Origin: Acidimicrobiaceae bacterium
GTDB lineage: Bacteria; Actinomycetota; Acidimicrobiia; Acidimicrobiales; Poriferisodalaceae
DNA: 47,623 bases
NCBI GenBank assembly: GCA_002719335.1
Contig: PBHE01000005.1
Coordinates: 12,330-59,952 of the forward strand
Direction of reading: 5' to 3'
Shown here: positions 16,138 to 25,189 of the stretch, piece after piece
Position numbering within the stretch: the stretch's first letter is position 1
Layout: the number at the start of each line of letters is the position of its first letter
Program-made: the position numbers and the translations under genes
The notes under the pieces: model-generated
What the model was told of the DNA's origin: nothing
What the model saw: the letters and a program-made list of their open reading frames with translations, nothing else
Database searches by the model: none

Positions 16138-17451
16138 ATGACCAACAGCTGGGGATTTGAAACGAAACAAATTCATGCAGGCCAGCAACCCGATCCAACA
16201 ACCGGAAGCAGATCAGTACCGATATATCAAACCACGTCATACGTTTTTCGAGATACCAATCATGCTGCCGATCTTTTCTCTTTGAGTGAAGTAGGAAACA
16301 TCTACACCCGGATCATGAATCCAACTCAGATGGTTTTGGAAGCAAGGCTTCAGGCCCTTGAAGGCGGAACTGAAACAGCTATTGGCATACCCGGAGCGTT
16401 AGCAGTTGCGTCGGGTCAAGCTGCAGAAACTCTTGCCATTTTGAACCTCGCTGAGGTAGGCGACCACATTGTCGCGTCTGCCTCCTTATATGGGGGTACG
16501 TACAACCTGTTGCATTACACGCTTCCCAAAATGGGTATCGAAACGACATTCATCGAAGATCCAGATGATCTAGAGGCCTGGGCTGGGGCTGCGCAAGCCA
16601 ACACCAAGCTCTTCTACGGCGAAACCATCGGCAATCCGAGGAACGATTGTCTAAACATCGCGGGGGTCGCACAAGTCGCTCACGACATCGGTGTTCCTTT
16701 AGTGCTTGACAACACTGTTGCGACCCCTTATTTATTCAACCCGTTGAGCCTCGGGGCGGACATCGTGGTTCATTCCATGACCAAATTTATTGGGGGGCAT
16801 GGTAACTCCATAGGCGGGGTAATCATTGACGGTGGCACGTTCGACTACGGGGCTAGCGGCCGATTCCCGAACTTCACCGAACCTGATCCGAGCTACCACG
16901 GGTTGGCCTATTGGCCCGCATTAGGTGCTGGCTCATTCATCATCAAAGCACGGGTGCAGTTACTTCGCGATATTGGTGCTGCTGTCTCTCCCCAGAACGC
17001 GTTTTATTTCCTGCAGGGCCTAGAAACGCTAAGTTTGCGAATGGAGCGGCACTTTACGAATGCTCAAGCAGTAGCGGAATACCTAGATGCTCACCCCAAA
17101 GTTGAGCAAGTGCAGTACGCGGGCCTATCTTCCAGCCCTTGGCATTCTCGTCTTCAGGCTTACGGAGAAGGCCGTGGCTATGGCTCGGTTCCTGCCTTCA
17201 CGATTCAGGGCGGAGTCGAAGCTGGGAAAAAGTTTATTGACGGCTTAGAGCTTCATAGCCATGTGGCAAATATCGGCGATGTTCGAAGTCTCGCTATTCA
17301 TCCCGCTTCAACAACACACTCCCAGCTCACCGAATCTGAACAGAACGAGGCCGGTGTTTCGCCAGGTTTAGTTCGTTTATCGGTGGGGCTCGAAACTCTC
17401 GACGACATTGTCGAAGATCTGGATAAAGGTTTCGCCGCATCTGGCACATAG
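16138..17451 (+). CDS. O-acetylhomoserine sulfhydrylase (aminocarboxypropyltransferase)
   Basis: 437 aa Cys/Met-metabolism PLP enzyme, ATG with GAGAGG upstream; the open frame upstream is not coding. FETKQIHAGQQPD and VPIYQTTSYVF open the protein, and YTRIMNPTQMVLEARLQALEGG is the phosphate region. The PLP lysine is in VHSMTKFIGGHGNSIGGVI, about residue 215. The long insertion and about 430-aa length match MetY rather than the 380-400 aa MetB/MetC. It makes homocysteine from O-acetylhomoserine and sulfide in methionine synthesis. The structured leader suggests regulation. Subfamily choice moderately sure. Confidence 0.88.
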   Translation: MTNSWGFETKQIHAGQQPDPTTGSRSVPIYQTTSYVFRDTNHAADLFSLSEVGNIYTRIMNPTQMVLEARLQALEGGTETAIGIPGALAVASGQAAETLAILNLAEVGDHIVASASLYGGTYNLLHYTLPKMGIETTFIEDPDDLEAWAGAAQANTKLFYGETIGNPRNDCLNIAGVAQVAHDIGVPLVLDNTVATPYLFNPLSLGADIVVHSMTKFIGGHGNSIGGVIIDGGTFDYGASGRFPNFTEPDPSYHGLAYWPALGAGSFIIKARVQLLRDIGAAVSPQNAFYFLQGLETLSLRMERHFTNAQAVAEYLDAHPKVEQVQYAGLSSSPWHSRLQAYGEGRGYGSVPAFTIQGGVEAGKKFIDGLELHSHVANIGDVRSLAIHPASTTHSQLTESEQNEAGVSPGLVRLSVGLETLDDIVEDLDKGFAASGT

Positions 17452-17551
17452 ATCGATCGCATTCTTGGATCGGTTGTCCTGCATCATGAGGCTTGCACTC
17501 ATTGCTCGTGAAAATCATTAATACTTGATCACCATTGGCGAGGAGATGATC

Positions 17552-18454
17552 ATGCGTATCGGTTTTATAGGTGTGGGCAATATGGGTGGTCCGATAGCCG
17601 CCCACTTGGTGGCAGCCGAACACGAGTTGCAGGCATTTGACCTCAATGACCAGTCGCTGGAACGAGTAGTTGAGTTAGGCGCTCGGAGAGCGACTTCAGC
17701 TTCGAACGCTGCGGAGGGCGCTGAAGTTGTGTTTTTGTCGTTGCCTATGCCCAGCGACGTTGAGCAAGTCGTTTCCGGGGATAGCGGTCTTTTCGATGTG
17801 ATGGCCTCTGGAACCACCGTGATCGATCTCAGCACTAGTTCTCCATCCTTGAGTCGCCGTCTCGCGGTTGAGGGCGAAGACCTAGGCATTGATTTTCTTG
17901 ACGCGCCCGTATCTGGTGGCGTGTACGGCGCGCGCAAAGGAACTCTGGCCGTGATGGTTGGTGGATCTGAGGAAGCCTTTGCGAGGTGTCAATCACTGCT
18001 GGAGACGTTCGGGGCGAAGGTAGTGAGGTGTGGCGCCGCAGGCGCTGGGAACGTCGTCAAGGCCGTCAACAACATGCTTGCCTTCATTGGGATGATGGGA
18101 ACCACCGAGGCTCTGCTGCTTGGTGTAAAGGCCGGGGTAGATCCCAGGATCTTGCGAGAAGTTGTCGAAGCGAGTAGTGGCGCCAGTTTCGTTTGGAACA
18201 TTGGAACTAGAGCAATATTGCGCGATCGATTAGCCCCCTCATTTACTAACGCCTTAGCTTGCAAAGACATCGGATTAGCGGTGGACCTAGCGGAGGAGTT
18301 CGAAGTTCCTGTACCCATGGGACGACACACTCAGCAGCTACTCGAAAACTACCGAGACAAGGGCTTTGCCGACGAGGACGTGCTCGCGACGATCCGGTTC
18401 CTGGAGGAGGAGGCAGACTATGTCGTTCGCGGTCTCGCTCCCGACGTTGGGTAG
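17552..18454 (+). CDS. NAD(P)-dependent beta-hydroxyacid dehydrogenase
   Basis: 300 aa from ATG 17552, set by GAGGAG six bases upstream. IGFIGVGNMGGPIAAHL is the dinucleotide-binding motif, DAPVSGGVYGARKGTLAVMVGG the substrate-binding motif, and the catalytic lysine lies in GNVVKAVNNMLAF. 3-hydroxyisobutyrate dehydrogenase / tartronate semialdehyde reductase family. It would interconvert a beta-hydroxyacid and its semialdehyde, possibly in valine or glyoxylate metabolism. The next gene has its own promoter. Confidence 0.87.
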   Translation: MRIGFIGVGNMGGPIAAHLVAAEHELQAFDLNDQSLERVVELGARRATSASNAAEGAEVVFLSLPMPSDVEQVVSGDSGLFDVMASGTTVIDLSTSSPSLSRRLAVEGEDLGIDFLDAPVSGGVYGARKGTLAVMVGGSEEAFARCQSLLETFGAKVVRCGAAGAGNVVKAVNNMLAFIGMMGTTEALLLGVKAGVDPRILREVVEASSGASFVWNIGTRAILRDRLAPSFTNALACKDIGLAVDLAEEFEVPVPMGRHTQQLLENYRDKGFADEDVLATIRFLEEEADYVVRGLAPDVG

Positions 18455-18540
18455 CCCTCCGAGACGCGATCTGTGTGGAGCACGGCTCGGCCGTGTCACG
18501 AGTTTCAAAGCATTCGCCGCGTGGCAAACGTAGACCCAGT

Positions 18541-18546
18541 TAACTT
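18541..18546 (+). promoter_or_regulatory. Leaderless -10 box (TAACTT)
   Basis: TAACTT followed by 6 nt and ATG 18553. Confidence 0.5.
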
Positions 18547-18552
18547 GCTTTC

Positions 18553-19587
18553 ATGGCCCCATCGTTGCGCTTCGGCATCGTCCATGACTTTCGTTGTCCC
18601 CAGGGAAGTGAAATACCGATGCCGCAGGTGTACGGCGAGACTTTTGAACAGATCGAACATGCTGAGCTACTTGGTCTAGAACTCTGCTGGTTTACCGAAC
18701 ACCACTTCATTGCTGACGGCTATTTACCCAACTTTGTGCCAGTTGCGGCGGCAGCAGCATCAAGAACCACTGATATGAGATTTTCGACAGACATCTGTCT
18801 GTTGCCATTCAGGCATCCCATTCGCCTCGCAGAGGACCTCGCTATTCTCGACAACATCTCTAATGGTCGGATGGAGCTCGGCGCCGGAATGGGTTACGCG
18901 ACGCACGAATTTCAAGGGTTCGATATCCCAATAAGTCGGCGGGTTTCGCTAACCGAAGAAGCACTGCAGGTTCTTCAGCTGGCATGGAGCGGCGAGGCCT
19001 TCAATTTCGAAGGCAAACGGTATCGATTCTCAAACCTTCGAGTCACTCCAGATCCAGTTCAACAAGGCGGGCCGCCACTGTGGCTTGCAGCTACCAGTCC
19101 GGCTGGGGCCAAGCGTGCGGCTGCGTTTGGAACTCATTTACTTCCCCAGGGACCGAAGTCATTGACTATCGATCCCTGGAGACAGGCAGTTGGAGACGCC
19201 AGTGATCGTCGGGTCGGGTTGATCAGAGGGGTGTTCGTTACTGACGACCCGGACAGAGAATGGGAGCCTGTAGCTGCTGCGGAACGGTACCGGCGCGATG
19301 TTTATGTTGGGCTGATCAAGGCAAGCAAAGACCACAAATCAGAGGTGGCGAGCCGATCGGTGCCTAAGGAAACAAGAGATCCGATCCCGTTGAATCCTCT
19401 GGTGTGGACGGTGGGTAGCGCAGATCATTGTGTCGCCGAACTACAGGAACTTATTACTAGTCATGGCATAACTGATCTGGTGACCTGGGGCGGTCCCCCA
19501 GGGCTGGCTCCGTCCGTTATGAACGAGTCCCTCACAAAGTTCGCTCAGGAGGTGATTCCCCGCTTGCGATCACAACTCGAACGATAA
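18553..19587 (+). CDS. LLM-class (luciferase-like) flavin oxidoreductase
   Basis: 344 aa TIM barrel. LRFGIVHDFRCP starts the barrel, LLGLELCWFTEHHFIADGY has the typical WFTEHH, and LPFRHPIRLAEDLAILDNISNGRMELGAGMGY is the hallmark central stretch. These F420- or FMN-dependent enzymes include alkane, alkanesulfonate and terpene monooxygenases and F420-dependent reductases. The WFTEHHF form with GRMELGAGMGY is close to the bacterial luciferase/alkanal monooxygenase group. Cofactor and substrate not decided. A terminator-like hairpin follows. Confidence 0.85.
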   Translation: MAPSLRFGIVHDFRCPQGSEIPMPQVYGETFEQIEHAELLGLELCWFTEHHFIADGYLPNFVPVAAAAASRTTDMRFSTDICLLPFRHPIRLAEDLAILDNISNGRMELGAGMGYATHEFQGFDIPISRRVSLTEEALQVLQLAWSGEAFNFEGKRYRFSNLRVTPDPVQQGGPPLWLAATSPAGAKRAAAFGTHLLPQGPKSLTIDPWRQAVGDASDRRVGLIRGVFVTDDPDREWEPVAAAERYRRDVYVGLIKASKDHKSEVASRSVPKETRDPIPLNPLVWTVGSADHCVAELQELITSHGITDLVTWGGPPGLAPSVMNESLTKFAQEVIPRLRSQLER

Positions 19588-19628
19588 TTTAGCTATTCCA
19601 CTTCGGGGGGTTTAGCAGCAAAAACCGC

Positions 19629-19656
19629 TTGAGCCGCCCCGGGGGGAGCGGCTCAG
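19629..19656. terminator. Strong hairpin after LLM gene
   Basis: GAGCCGC (19631-19637) pairs with GCGGCTC (19648-19654), plus one or two flanking pairs. It lies about 45 bases past the LLM stop and before the convergent microprotein gene, so it could serve both strands. No long T-run follows. Confidence 0.55.
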
Positions 19657-19688
19657 CAACTTTCAGGCATTCTGATTACATGACGGGA

Positions 19689-19793
19689 CTAGCGAACGAA
19701 GTGCTGCAGCCACATGTTTGCGAGGCGACGCTCGACTTGGTCATCCCAGAACGATCCTGGTTGTAGTTTGGGCAGGCGCCTAAAGAATTTCAT
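19689..19793 (-). CDS. 34-aa microprotein
   Basis: MKFFRRLPKLQPGSFWDDQ, then VERRLANMWLQHFVR and a TAG stop. ATG 19793 has GGAG seven bases upstream. The sequence is basic and amphipathic with three aromatic clusters, with no membrane helix and no known family. It is isolated in 330 bases that otherwise hold no gene and has an upstream inverted repeat. The combination of ribosome site and protein-like composition makes it plausible. Confidence 0.45.
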   Translation of the reverse strand: MKFFRRLPKLQPGSFWDDQVERRLANMWLQHFVR

Positions 19794-19884
19794 GGCGGTT
19801 CTCCGATGTTAAAGGGCTACTCCAATTCTACCGGCCGTAAGTTACCCAATGGTCATCAATTTAATAGTTGTTAATGAATTCATA

Positions 19885-19901
19885 CATCTGTTTTACAGAT
19901 G
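19885..19901. repeat. Perfect inverted repeat CATCTG-N5-CAGATG
   Basis: 6-bp arms (19885-19890 and 19896-19901) with loop TTTTA, in an AT-rich stretch that also holds the palindrome ATGAATTCAT (19874-19883). It lies upstream of the microprotein and downstream of the minus-strand gene ending at 19935. It could be an operator or a weak terminator for that gene. Confidence 0.5.
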
Positions 19902-19934
19902 ACTATCCACTAACCGGAGCAATGGCCGTCACTT

Positions 19935-20345
19935 CTACACGAGAGGCGCAGCACGCAAGGCCTCTTTCCACGCTCTAAAGCGGCTATGCCATTCACCATC
20001 GGGCCCTTTCCCGCCTCCGGCATGTTCAGCCCGAACCTCAAAAATATAGAAAATTGTTGAATCGGTCGGATTCAATGCCAAATAGCGGCAGGGCCCACGC
20101 GTAGGCCCCGCGCGCCACAGCAACCACCCAAAGATCCTCCTTTTGAACGCCGCATCGGGCCTTCCTTCCAGATTCTCTCCCAGACCCAGCAATACCGGAG
20201 GCGCCTCGTCCCAAGCCCTAGCCGATATGTTTCGATCTCGAGTAGGCGTTTCCGGGAGTTCGCTGAGCGAGATCGGGGTGTAGTCGAAAGGCCGCTCATC
20301 CGATGGAAGCGCTCGATCAGGTCGTGATCCTTCAGAAGATCTCAT
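19935..20345 (-). CDS. Hypothetical protein
   Basis: 136 aa, ATG with GGAG six bases upstream. The N-terminal 50 residues are polar and Pro-rich (likely disordered); the C-terminal part (FGWLLWRAGPTRGPCRYLALNPTDSTIFYIFEV) forms a compact strand-rich domain ending in a Trp/Arg helix. No motif recognised. It is 77 bases from the acyl-CoA dehydrogenase gene on the same strand but shows no obvious functional link. Confidence 0.5.
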   Translation of the reverse strand: MRSSEGSRPDRALPSDERPFDYTPISLSELPETPTRDRNISARAWDEAPPVLLGLGENLEGRPDAAFKRRIFGWLLWRAGPTRGPCRYLALNPTDSTIFYIFEVRAEHAGGGKGPDGEWHSRFRAWKEALRAAPLV

Positions 20346-20422
20346 TAGCTACTCCGACTCCAATAATCCCAACTAGTTAGCACAGCTACTCGCCTTTGGA
20401 AATTCCCCCACCGAGGCACCCA

Positions 20423-21670
20423 TTAGGAACGTTTGCGCTCATTCCAGGGTCCAGCATCAGCTCTTGGTTCTTTGGGGAGACCCAGTACCCGTTCCCCAAC
20501 AATGTTTCGTTGAATTTCATTGCTACCTGAGTAAATGGACCCAGGGCGTGCACCCACGAAAGTAGTCACCCACGCCTGGGACGAATAGGGAGAGCCCACA
20601 TCGTCCACGCCGACTCCTGTGGCAGCGTCACGACCAGAGGGAGCGGTTGCATCCATCCCGATTACGTCCATCGCCAGTTCGGTGAATCGCTTGTGATGCT
20701 CAGACCACAGCAGTTTGTTAAGTGACGATTCAGGTCCTTGGCTGTATCCGCGAAGTGAACGGGCGACCGTCTGAAGACCCATGAATTTCATTATTTGGGT
20801 TGTGGTGTACGCCTGTACGAACCTTTGTCGCATAAGAGCACCATCAAGTTTTCCATAGTCCCTGGCAACATCGACCAGTCGCTGCCATTCTTCGCCGTAT
20901 CGAATGCCATTAGTTGTCGCATCGTCACCGCGTTCATACGCCAACAAGGTGTTCGCAACAGCCCAACCGTTGTTGACTCCACCCAGCACATTCTCTCGAG
21001 GGGCACGCGCGTCGCTAAAGAACACTTCATTGAAATCATGGTGGCCTGAAGCATTAACAATGGCGCGGACCTCTACTCCTGGTTGGTTGATTGGGCAGAG
21101 GAGAAACGAAATCCCTGCATGTTTGACGGCCGAAGGGTCGGTGCGGCACAGCACGAAGATCCAGTTCGCGTTGTGACCTTGGGAAGTCCAGATCTTCTGC
21201 CCATTAATCACCCACTCATCTCCATCGAGTTCAGCGCGGGTTGCTAAAGAAGCTAAATCTGAGCCCGAGTTCGGTTCGCTATACCCCTGACACCACACGT
21301 CAGTTCCGTCAAGTATTCGGGGAAGGTAATGATTTTTCTGTTCGTCGGACCCCCATTCGATAATGGTGTGGCCAATCATTCCGATGGAGAAAATATCGTT
21401 GTTGGAGCCACTTGGGACTCCTGCCTCAACTAATTCCTCCGCCAGAACAGTGCGTTCCATCTGAGTCAGGCCCGCTCCCCCATATTCGGAAGGCCAAGCA
21501 ACAGCTAGGAGTTGATGTTCCGACAGTGTGCGTCGCCAGTTGGCGACGAATGCTGCGCGCTCATCAAGAGTAAAGCCACCCATGCCGCTCCACCCAGAGG
21601 GGAGATTCTCTCCCAGAAAGTTTTTGATGTCAGCTCGAAAATTTGCTGCTTCGGCGCTGTAATCCTCCAC
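20423..21670 (-). CDS. Acyl-CoA dehydrogenase
   Basis: 415 aa from GTG 21670, which has GAGGAG eight bases upstream; the frame extends to 21709 without signals. Full acyl-CoA dehydrogenase fold: N-terminal helical domain, WCQGYSEPNSGSDLASLATRA (FAD-binding strand), WVINGQKIWTSQGHNANW, and the C-terminal helical domain with SNEIQRNIVGERVLGLP. Oxidises an acyl-CoA at the alpha-beta bond, passing electrons to ETF. It is divergent from a second, diverged dehydrogenase at 21882; the pair may form a heteromeric enzyme as in actinobacterial sterol side-chain degradation. Confidence 0.9.
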   Translation of the reverse strand: MEDYSAEAANFRADIKNFLGENLPSGWSGMGGFTLDERAAFVANWRRTLSEHQLLAVAWPSEYGGAGLTQMERTVLAEELVEAGVPSGSNNDIFSIGMIGHTIIEWGSDEQKNHYLPRILDGTDVWCQGYSEPNSGSDLASLATRAELDGDEWVINGQKIWTSQGHNANWIFVLCRTDPSAVKHAGISFLLCPINQPGVEVRAIVNASGHHDFNEVFFSDARAPRENVLGGVNNGWAVANTLLAYERGDDATTNGIRYGEEWQRLVDVARDYGKLDGALMRQRFVQAYTTTQIMKFMGLQTVARSLRGYSQGPESSLNKLLWSEHHKRFTELAMDVIGMDATAPSGRDAATGVGVDDVGSPYSSQAWVTTFVGARPGSIYSGSNEIQRNIVGERVLGLPKEPRADAGPWNERKRS

Positions 21671-21869
21671 GACTACTTCTCCTCTGGGCTGTTCGCAAAC
21701 TGAGTTCACATTACGCAGTTACGGACCAGTTTGACGGCAGAACCAATGGAAGAATGTCTGGCGGACACCCAGCAAACAATCGTCAACTCCAGTCGAGGAC
21801 CACACAACAGCAAAAAGCATCTTGCGGTTTTCGCCACACACCTCTTTCGATTTCAAACCGACAGCGATC

Positions 21870-21875
21870 TATTGT
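21870..21875 (+). promoter_or_regulatory. Leaderless -10 box (TATTGT)
   Basis: TATTGT followed by 6 nt and ATG 21882; AAGGA also precedes the ATG but too closely for a good ribosome site. Confidence 0.5.
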
Positions 21876-21881
21876 CAAGGA

Positions 21882-23078
21882 ATGGACTTTGATTGGCCGA
21901 CAGACGACGACCCTCAGCGCCTAGACATACGCAATTGGTTACATCAACACGGCGGAGATCCCACACAGGAGGCGTTAGCCACGGCAGGTTTCGTCGCTCC
22001 ACACTGGCCCAAGCCATACGGGTTAGCGGCCGATCCCATTCACCAACTCATTATTGACGAAGAACTCTCGGCCGCTGGAGTGCGAAGAGCCGCCGGCGGG
22101 ATAGGGCTCGGCTGGGCTGGGCCGACGATTCTGTTCGGCGGCACACCCGAACAGCAAGAACGCTACCTTTGGCCGATCCTGACCGGACAAGAGGTCTGGT
22201 GCCAACTCTTCAGTGAGCCAGACAGCGGCTCAGACCTAGCGAATCTTGCAACTCGAGCTGTTCGAGACGGTGATCGTTACATCGTCAATGGTTCAAAGAT
22301 CTGGTCATCGGGAGCTCATCGAAGCCAATTCGGCATTCTCATCGCACGCACAGACCCCGACGTACCAAAGCATCGAGGAGTTTCATATTTCATATGCCCA
22401 ATGGATACTCCAGGACTTGAACTTCGACCCATTGTCGACATGACCACCGCGTATTCGTTCAACCAAACCTTCTTCACTGACATGGAGTTGCCTATCGAAA
22501 ACCGCATCGGCGAAGAGAACGACGGATGGCGACTGGCCAAAGTCACGTTAGGCAACGAGAGAGTCTCTTTGTCGGGTGAGGGTGCGCTCTGGGGAAGTGG
22601 TCCTAGCGCAACTGACCTATTAGATGTGGTTCGCAGCGCAGGAGGAGTAGAAGATCCGGTGTTACGCGACCGGGCATCACGTCTACACATTGAAGGTGAA
22701 ATATTGAGGCTCATTCGCCTGCGCACCCTTACATCTCAACTCCAGGGACGACAGCCAGGGCCTGAAGCCTCAGTCCGTAAAGCACTGGCCGACGAACATG
22801 GCCAAAACGTGATGCGCCTGGCCAAGGACCTCATGGGAGCTCAAGGCATGCTGACTAACACCGGGCCCCTTGGACAGCCTGCTGAATTTCCCTTCACTCA
22901 ATCCGCGGTTGAAGGTTGGCAGAATTGGCATGGCGGTTTTTTGTTTTCGCCTGCACTCACCATTGGTGGGGGAACCAGCGAAGTCCAACGCAACATTATC
23001 GCCGAGCGAGTTTTGGGACTGCCTCACGACATCGACGTCCAATTCGGAAATAGCTGGACTCAAAACCAAACGGGCTAG
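21882..23078 (+). CDS. Acyl-CoA dehydrogenase
   Basis: 398 aa, start set by the leaderless box. VWCQLFSEPDSGSDLANLATRAVRDGDRYIVNGSKIWSSGAH is the FAD region, and GGTSEVQRNIIAERVLGLP the C-terminal end. It shares the general plan of the divergent neighbour with clearly different sequence, so the two are not recent duplicates. It probably acts on a CoA ester of a branched or cyclic acid; the pair is a candidate alpha2beta2 dehydrogenase. Confidence 0.9.
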   Translation: MDFDWPTDDDPQRLDIRNWLHQHGGDPTQEALATAGFVAPHWPKPYGLAADPIHQLIIDEELSAAGVRRAAGGIGLGWAGPTILFGGTPEQQERYLWPILTGQEVWCQLFSEPDSGSDLANLATRAVRDGDRYIVNGSKIWSSGAHRSQFGILIARTDPDVPKHRGVSYFICPMDTPGLELRPIVDMTTAYSFNQTFFTDMELPIENRIGEENDGWRLAKVTLGNERVSLSGEGALWGSGPSATDLLDVVRSAGGVEDPVLRDRASRLHIEGEILRLIRLRTLTSQLQGRQPGPEASVRKALADEHGQNVMRLAKDLMGAQGMLTNTGPLGQPAEFPFTQSAVEGWQNWHGGFLFSPALTIGGGTSEVQRNIIAERVLGLPHDIDVQFGNSWTQNQTG

Positions 23079-23136
23079 CTGCTCCGAATCCCTATTAACT
23101 GTCAATCGCAACCTGTACAGGCCCTATCGTTGCGAC

Positions 23137-23580
23137 CTAGGCCTCCGCGACGGCTTTGAGGTTCAACAACGTCCGATCGATGTTCTCCAACAGCAGCTTG
23201 TGTCGATTCATTTTTTGGAAAAACTCTCCGTCAAGAATTGGGGCATCGAAGCTCTCGGTGACCCGGCAGCCGTTATCAGTTGACTCAATCTCGTATCGCC
23301 AAGTTGTTCCGCGGCCGTCGTCAGCAGGGACCTCGAACGCCCATTCTTTGCCTGGGTCGGCCGCCACAACGACACAGCCCATGTCCCATTTCTGGCCTCC
23401 GTTTTGGTTGTAGCCCCGAAATGTAGCCCCCACCGCGGGTCCGGCCGAGTCATCCTCCCACTCAGCTTTGTAACACTCTGGACTGAGTTCGCTGATGCGC
23501 GTCAAGTCCGTCAAAATTGCATAGACCGCGTCCGAGCTCACCTTGATATCGATACTCGTCGTACCGGCGGTCTCAACCAT
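23137..23580 (-). CDS. SRPBCC/START-like protein (polyketide cyclase type)
   Basis: 147 aa from ATG 23580 with AGAGGA upstream. SIDIKVSSDAVYAILTDLTRISELSPECYKAEW is the opening of the START-like helix-grip fold, and KWDMGCVVVAADPGKEWAFEV, TTWRYEIE and the long C-terminal helix complete it. Such proteins bind hydrophobic ligands or act as cyclases/aromatases. No catalytic residues are evident. Converges with the acyl-CoA dehydrogenase gene. Confidence 0.8.
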   Translation of the reverse strand: MVETAGTTSIDIKVSSDAVYAILTDLTRISELSPECYKAEWEDDSAGPAVGATFRGYNQNGGQKWDMGCVVVAADPGKEWAFEVPADDGRGTTWRYEIESTDNGCRVTESFDAPILDGEFFQKMNRHKLLLENIDRTLLNLKAVAEA

Positions 23581-23804
23581 GTTTCGATCCTCTTTCCTTG
23601 CGTCACCAGGCATTTCGGCCAAAGCTACTGCCGTAACGATAGTGACAAAAGCGCTGATGCACCTATCCACTCAGGGCCACTAAACCCCAGTTAAGTTGAG
23701 CTGAAGTTTCACGGCCTACCCATAGCCGTCGTGCCAAACTTCGAACCGAGATGAGCCCCTACATGCGACTCCGTCGACGCCCCTAACCACGAGGCCGGGA
23801 CGGC

Positions 23805-24557
23805 TCAACTCGTGAAGTGTTGGTTGATGGTTTGATGCCACTTATTACGCGACAGTTCGCTGTGAACTGCAGCCATACCGGTTGCATATTTGCTGAGTCG
23901 GACTGGCCGATGGCCACGTCGCCACAACGCACGGTCGATGGGGCCAGGGCCGCGGGGGGATTTCGTTTCAATCACCACACCTTTTATCAACGCTTCTTTC
24001 CCCACGACCGCTTGACACTTCACTCCCAAATCTGCGGTTAAACGCACCCCGTTCTCAACATCAACAACCGATATGCGTTCGTAGGAAGTCTGCAGAGTCG
24101 ATGTCAGCGTCGCAGCGAAGCCTTCTCTCCCCAAGACCTCATTTACGAACTGTGCGCCTTTGATCGTCAAGTTCGGGTCTAACGAAAAATCGTCGGGGAG
24201 ACGACGTTTCACACTTTGTCCACGCTGGTCGCGAAGCTTTACTTCCACCGTAGATTTCTGCGCATCCAGATATGTTCGGGTCCGCACCTTCCAACGCCTT
24301 CTGCGGCGGTGAGCCGTGGCACGAAATGATTCCAGATCCGTGGTATCGAAATACCAAGATTCATATGCGAACGACCGTTTCCCGGCTATTTCCAATGCAG
24401 TCAGGGAACCGGACACCATCGAGAAAAAATTGTTCGCTTCTTCTTCGCTGACTATATATTTCCGATCGAAACGCTGTTCGAGAGAAGCGAGGCTGTCCAT
24501 ACCTTCGACATCAGTGGCAGGGAACCGTTCCACTAGCGACTCAAACCAAAATGTCAT
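23805..24557 (-). CDS. VTC-domain protein (polyphosphate polymerase-like)
   Basis: 250 aa. RFDRKYIVSEEEANNFF opens the triphosphate-tunnel fold of VTC domains; YESWYFDTTDLESFRATAHRRRRRWKVRTRTY carries the basic tunnel residues, STVEVKLRD the EVK strand, and GVVIETKSPRGPG the KSP-type end strand. Yeast Vtc4 makes polyphosphate with this fold; bacterial members are largely uncharacterised. The start overlaps the DUF4956 gene by ATGA, and CotH lies further upstream, a recurring bacterial trio. Confidence 0.85.
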   Translation of the reverse strand: MTFWFESLVERFPATDVEGMDSLASLEQRFDRKYIVSEEEANNFFSMVSGSLTALEIAGKRSFAYESWYFDTTDLESFRATAHRRRRRWKVRTRTYLDAQKSTVEVKLRDQRGQSVKRRLPDDFSLDPNLTIKGAQFVNEVLGREGFAATLTSTLQTSYERISVVDVENGVRLTADLGVKCQAVVGKEALIKGVVIETKSPRGPGPIDRALWRRGHRPVRLSKYATGMAAVHSELSRNKWHQTINQHFTS

Positions 24558-25111
24558 GACTTCATTCGGTAATGGACATCGACATTGGTGCTGTCATTAA
24601 CCAAGTCAACCCGTCGAATTCTCACGCGACGCACTGAAACCTGATCAGTTCCGCCCAACAAATCCTCTAGAACTCGAATCAACTCACCGTTGTCGGCGTA
24701 CGCCCTATCGAGAATCATGTTTTGGTGAAAATGCCCTCTAAGTAGCGCTTGATGGTCACCAAGCCAGAGCGTCACCAGAACGGCTGCCATCAGAAGCGGG
24801 GATACATACGTTGGCTCAAACTGAACCCCGCCTAGGAGACCTAACGCTAGAGAGCAGAAGTAATAGGCAATTTCTTGTTGACCTAACTCTGAGGACCGCA
24901 ACCGGATAATCGACAGCACCCCAAATAGCCCTAACCCAAGACCAAGGTTGACTTCCACATGCGTGAACGCGGTGGCGATAGCCATCACACCGACGTTGAC
25001 TCCTAGAAGAGCAACGACCATGTCCCGTCTTCGATTGCGCGGGAAATACAGACAGAAGACCAAGACAAGCACTGCCACCAGGTCGATGCCAACCAACACT
25101 GCTCGATTCAT
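24554..25111 (-). CDS. DUF4956-family membrane protein
   Basis: 185 aa. Four hydrophobic helices (residues 5-22, 30-48, 56-66 region, 84-117), then a soluble domain of about 60 residues. The conserved stretch GLGLGLFGVLSIIRLRSSELGQQEIAYYF matches the DUF4956 signature. AGAGGAT precedes the ATG. Translationally coupled to the VTC gene; family function unknown, often paired with VTC and CotH. Confidence 0.85.
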   Translation of the reverse strand: MNRAVLVGIDLVAVLVLVFCLYFPRNRRRDMVVALLGVNVGVMAIATAFTHVEVNLGLGLGLFGVLSIIRLRSSELGQQEIAYYFCSLALGLLGGVQFEPTYVSPLLMAAVLVTLWLGDHQALLRGHFHQNMILDRAYADNGELIRVLEDLLGGTDQVSVRRVRIRRVDLVNDSTNVDVHYRMKS

Positions 25112-25189
25112 CGGACAATCCTCTTGGCCTGCGCTGTTAAATCGTTGTCCACCTTAAACCCTCCGACCCACAGATCATGGTTATGGAAA

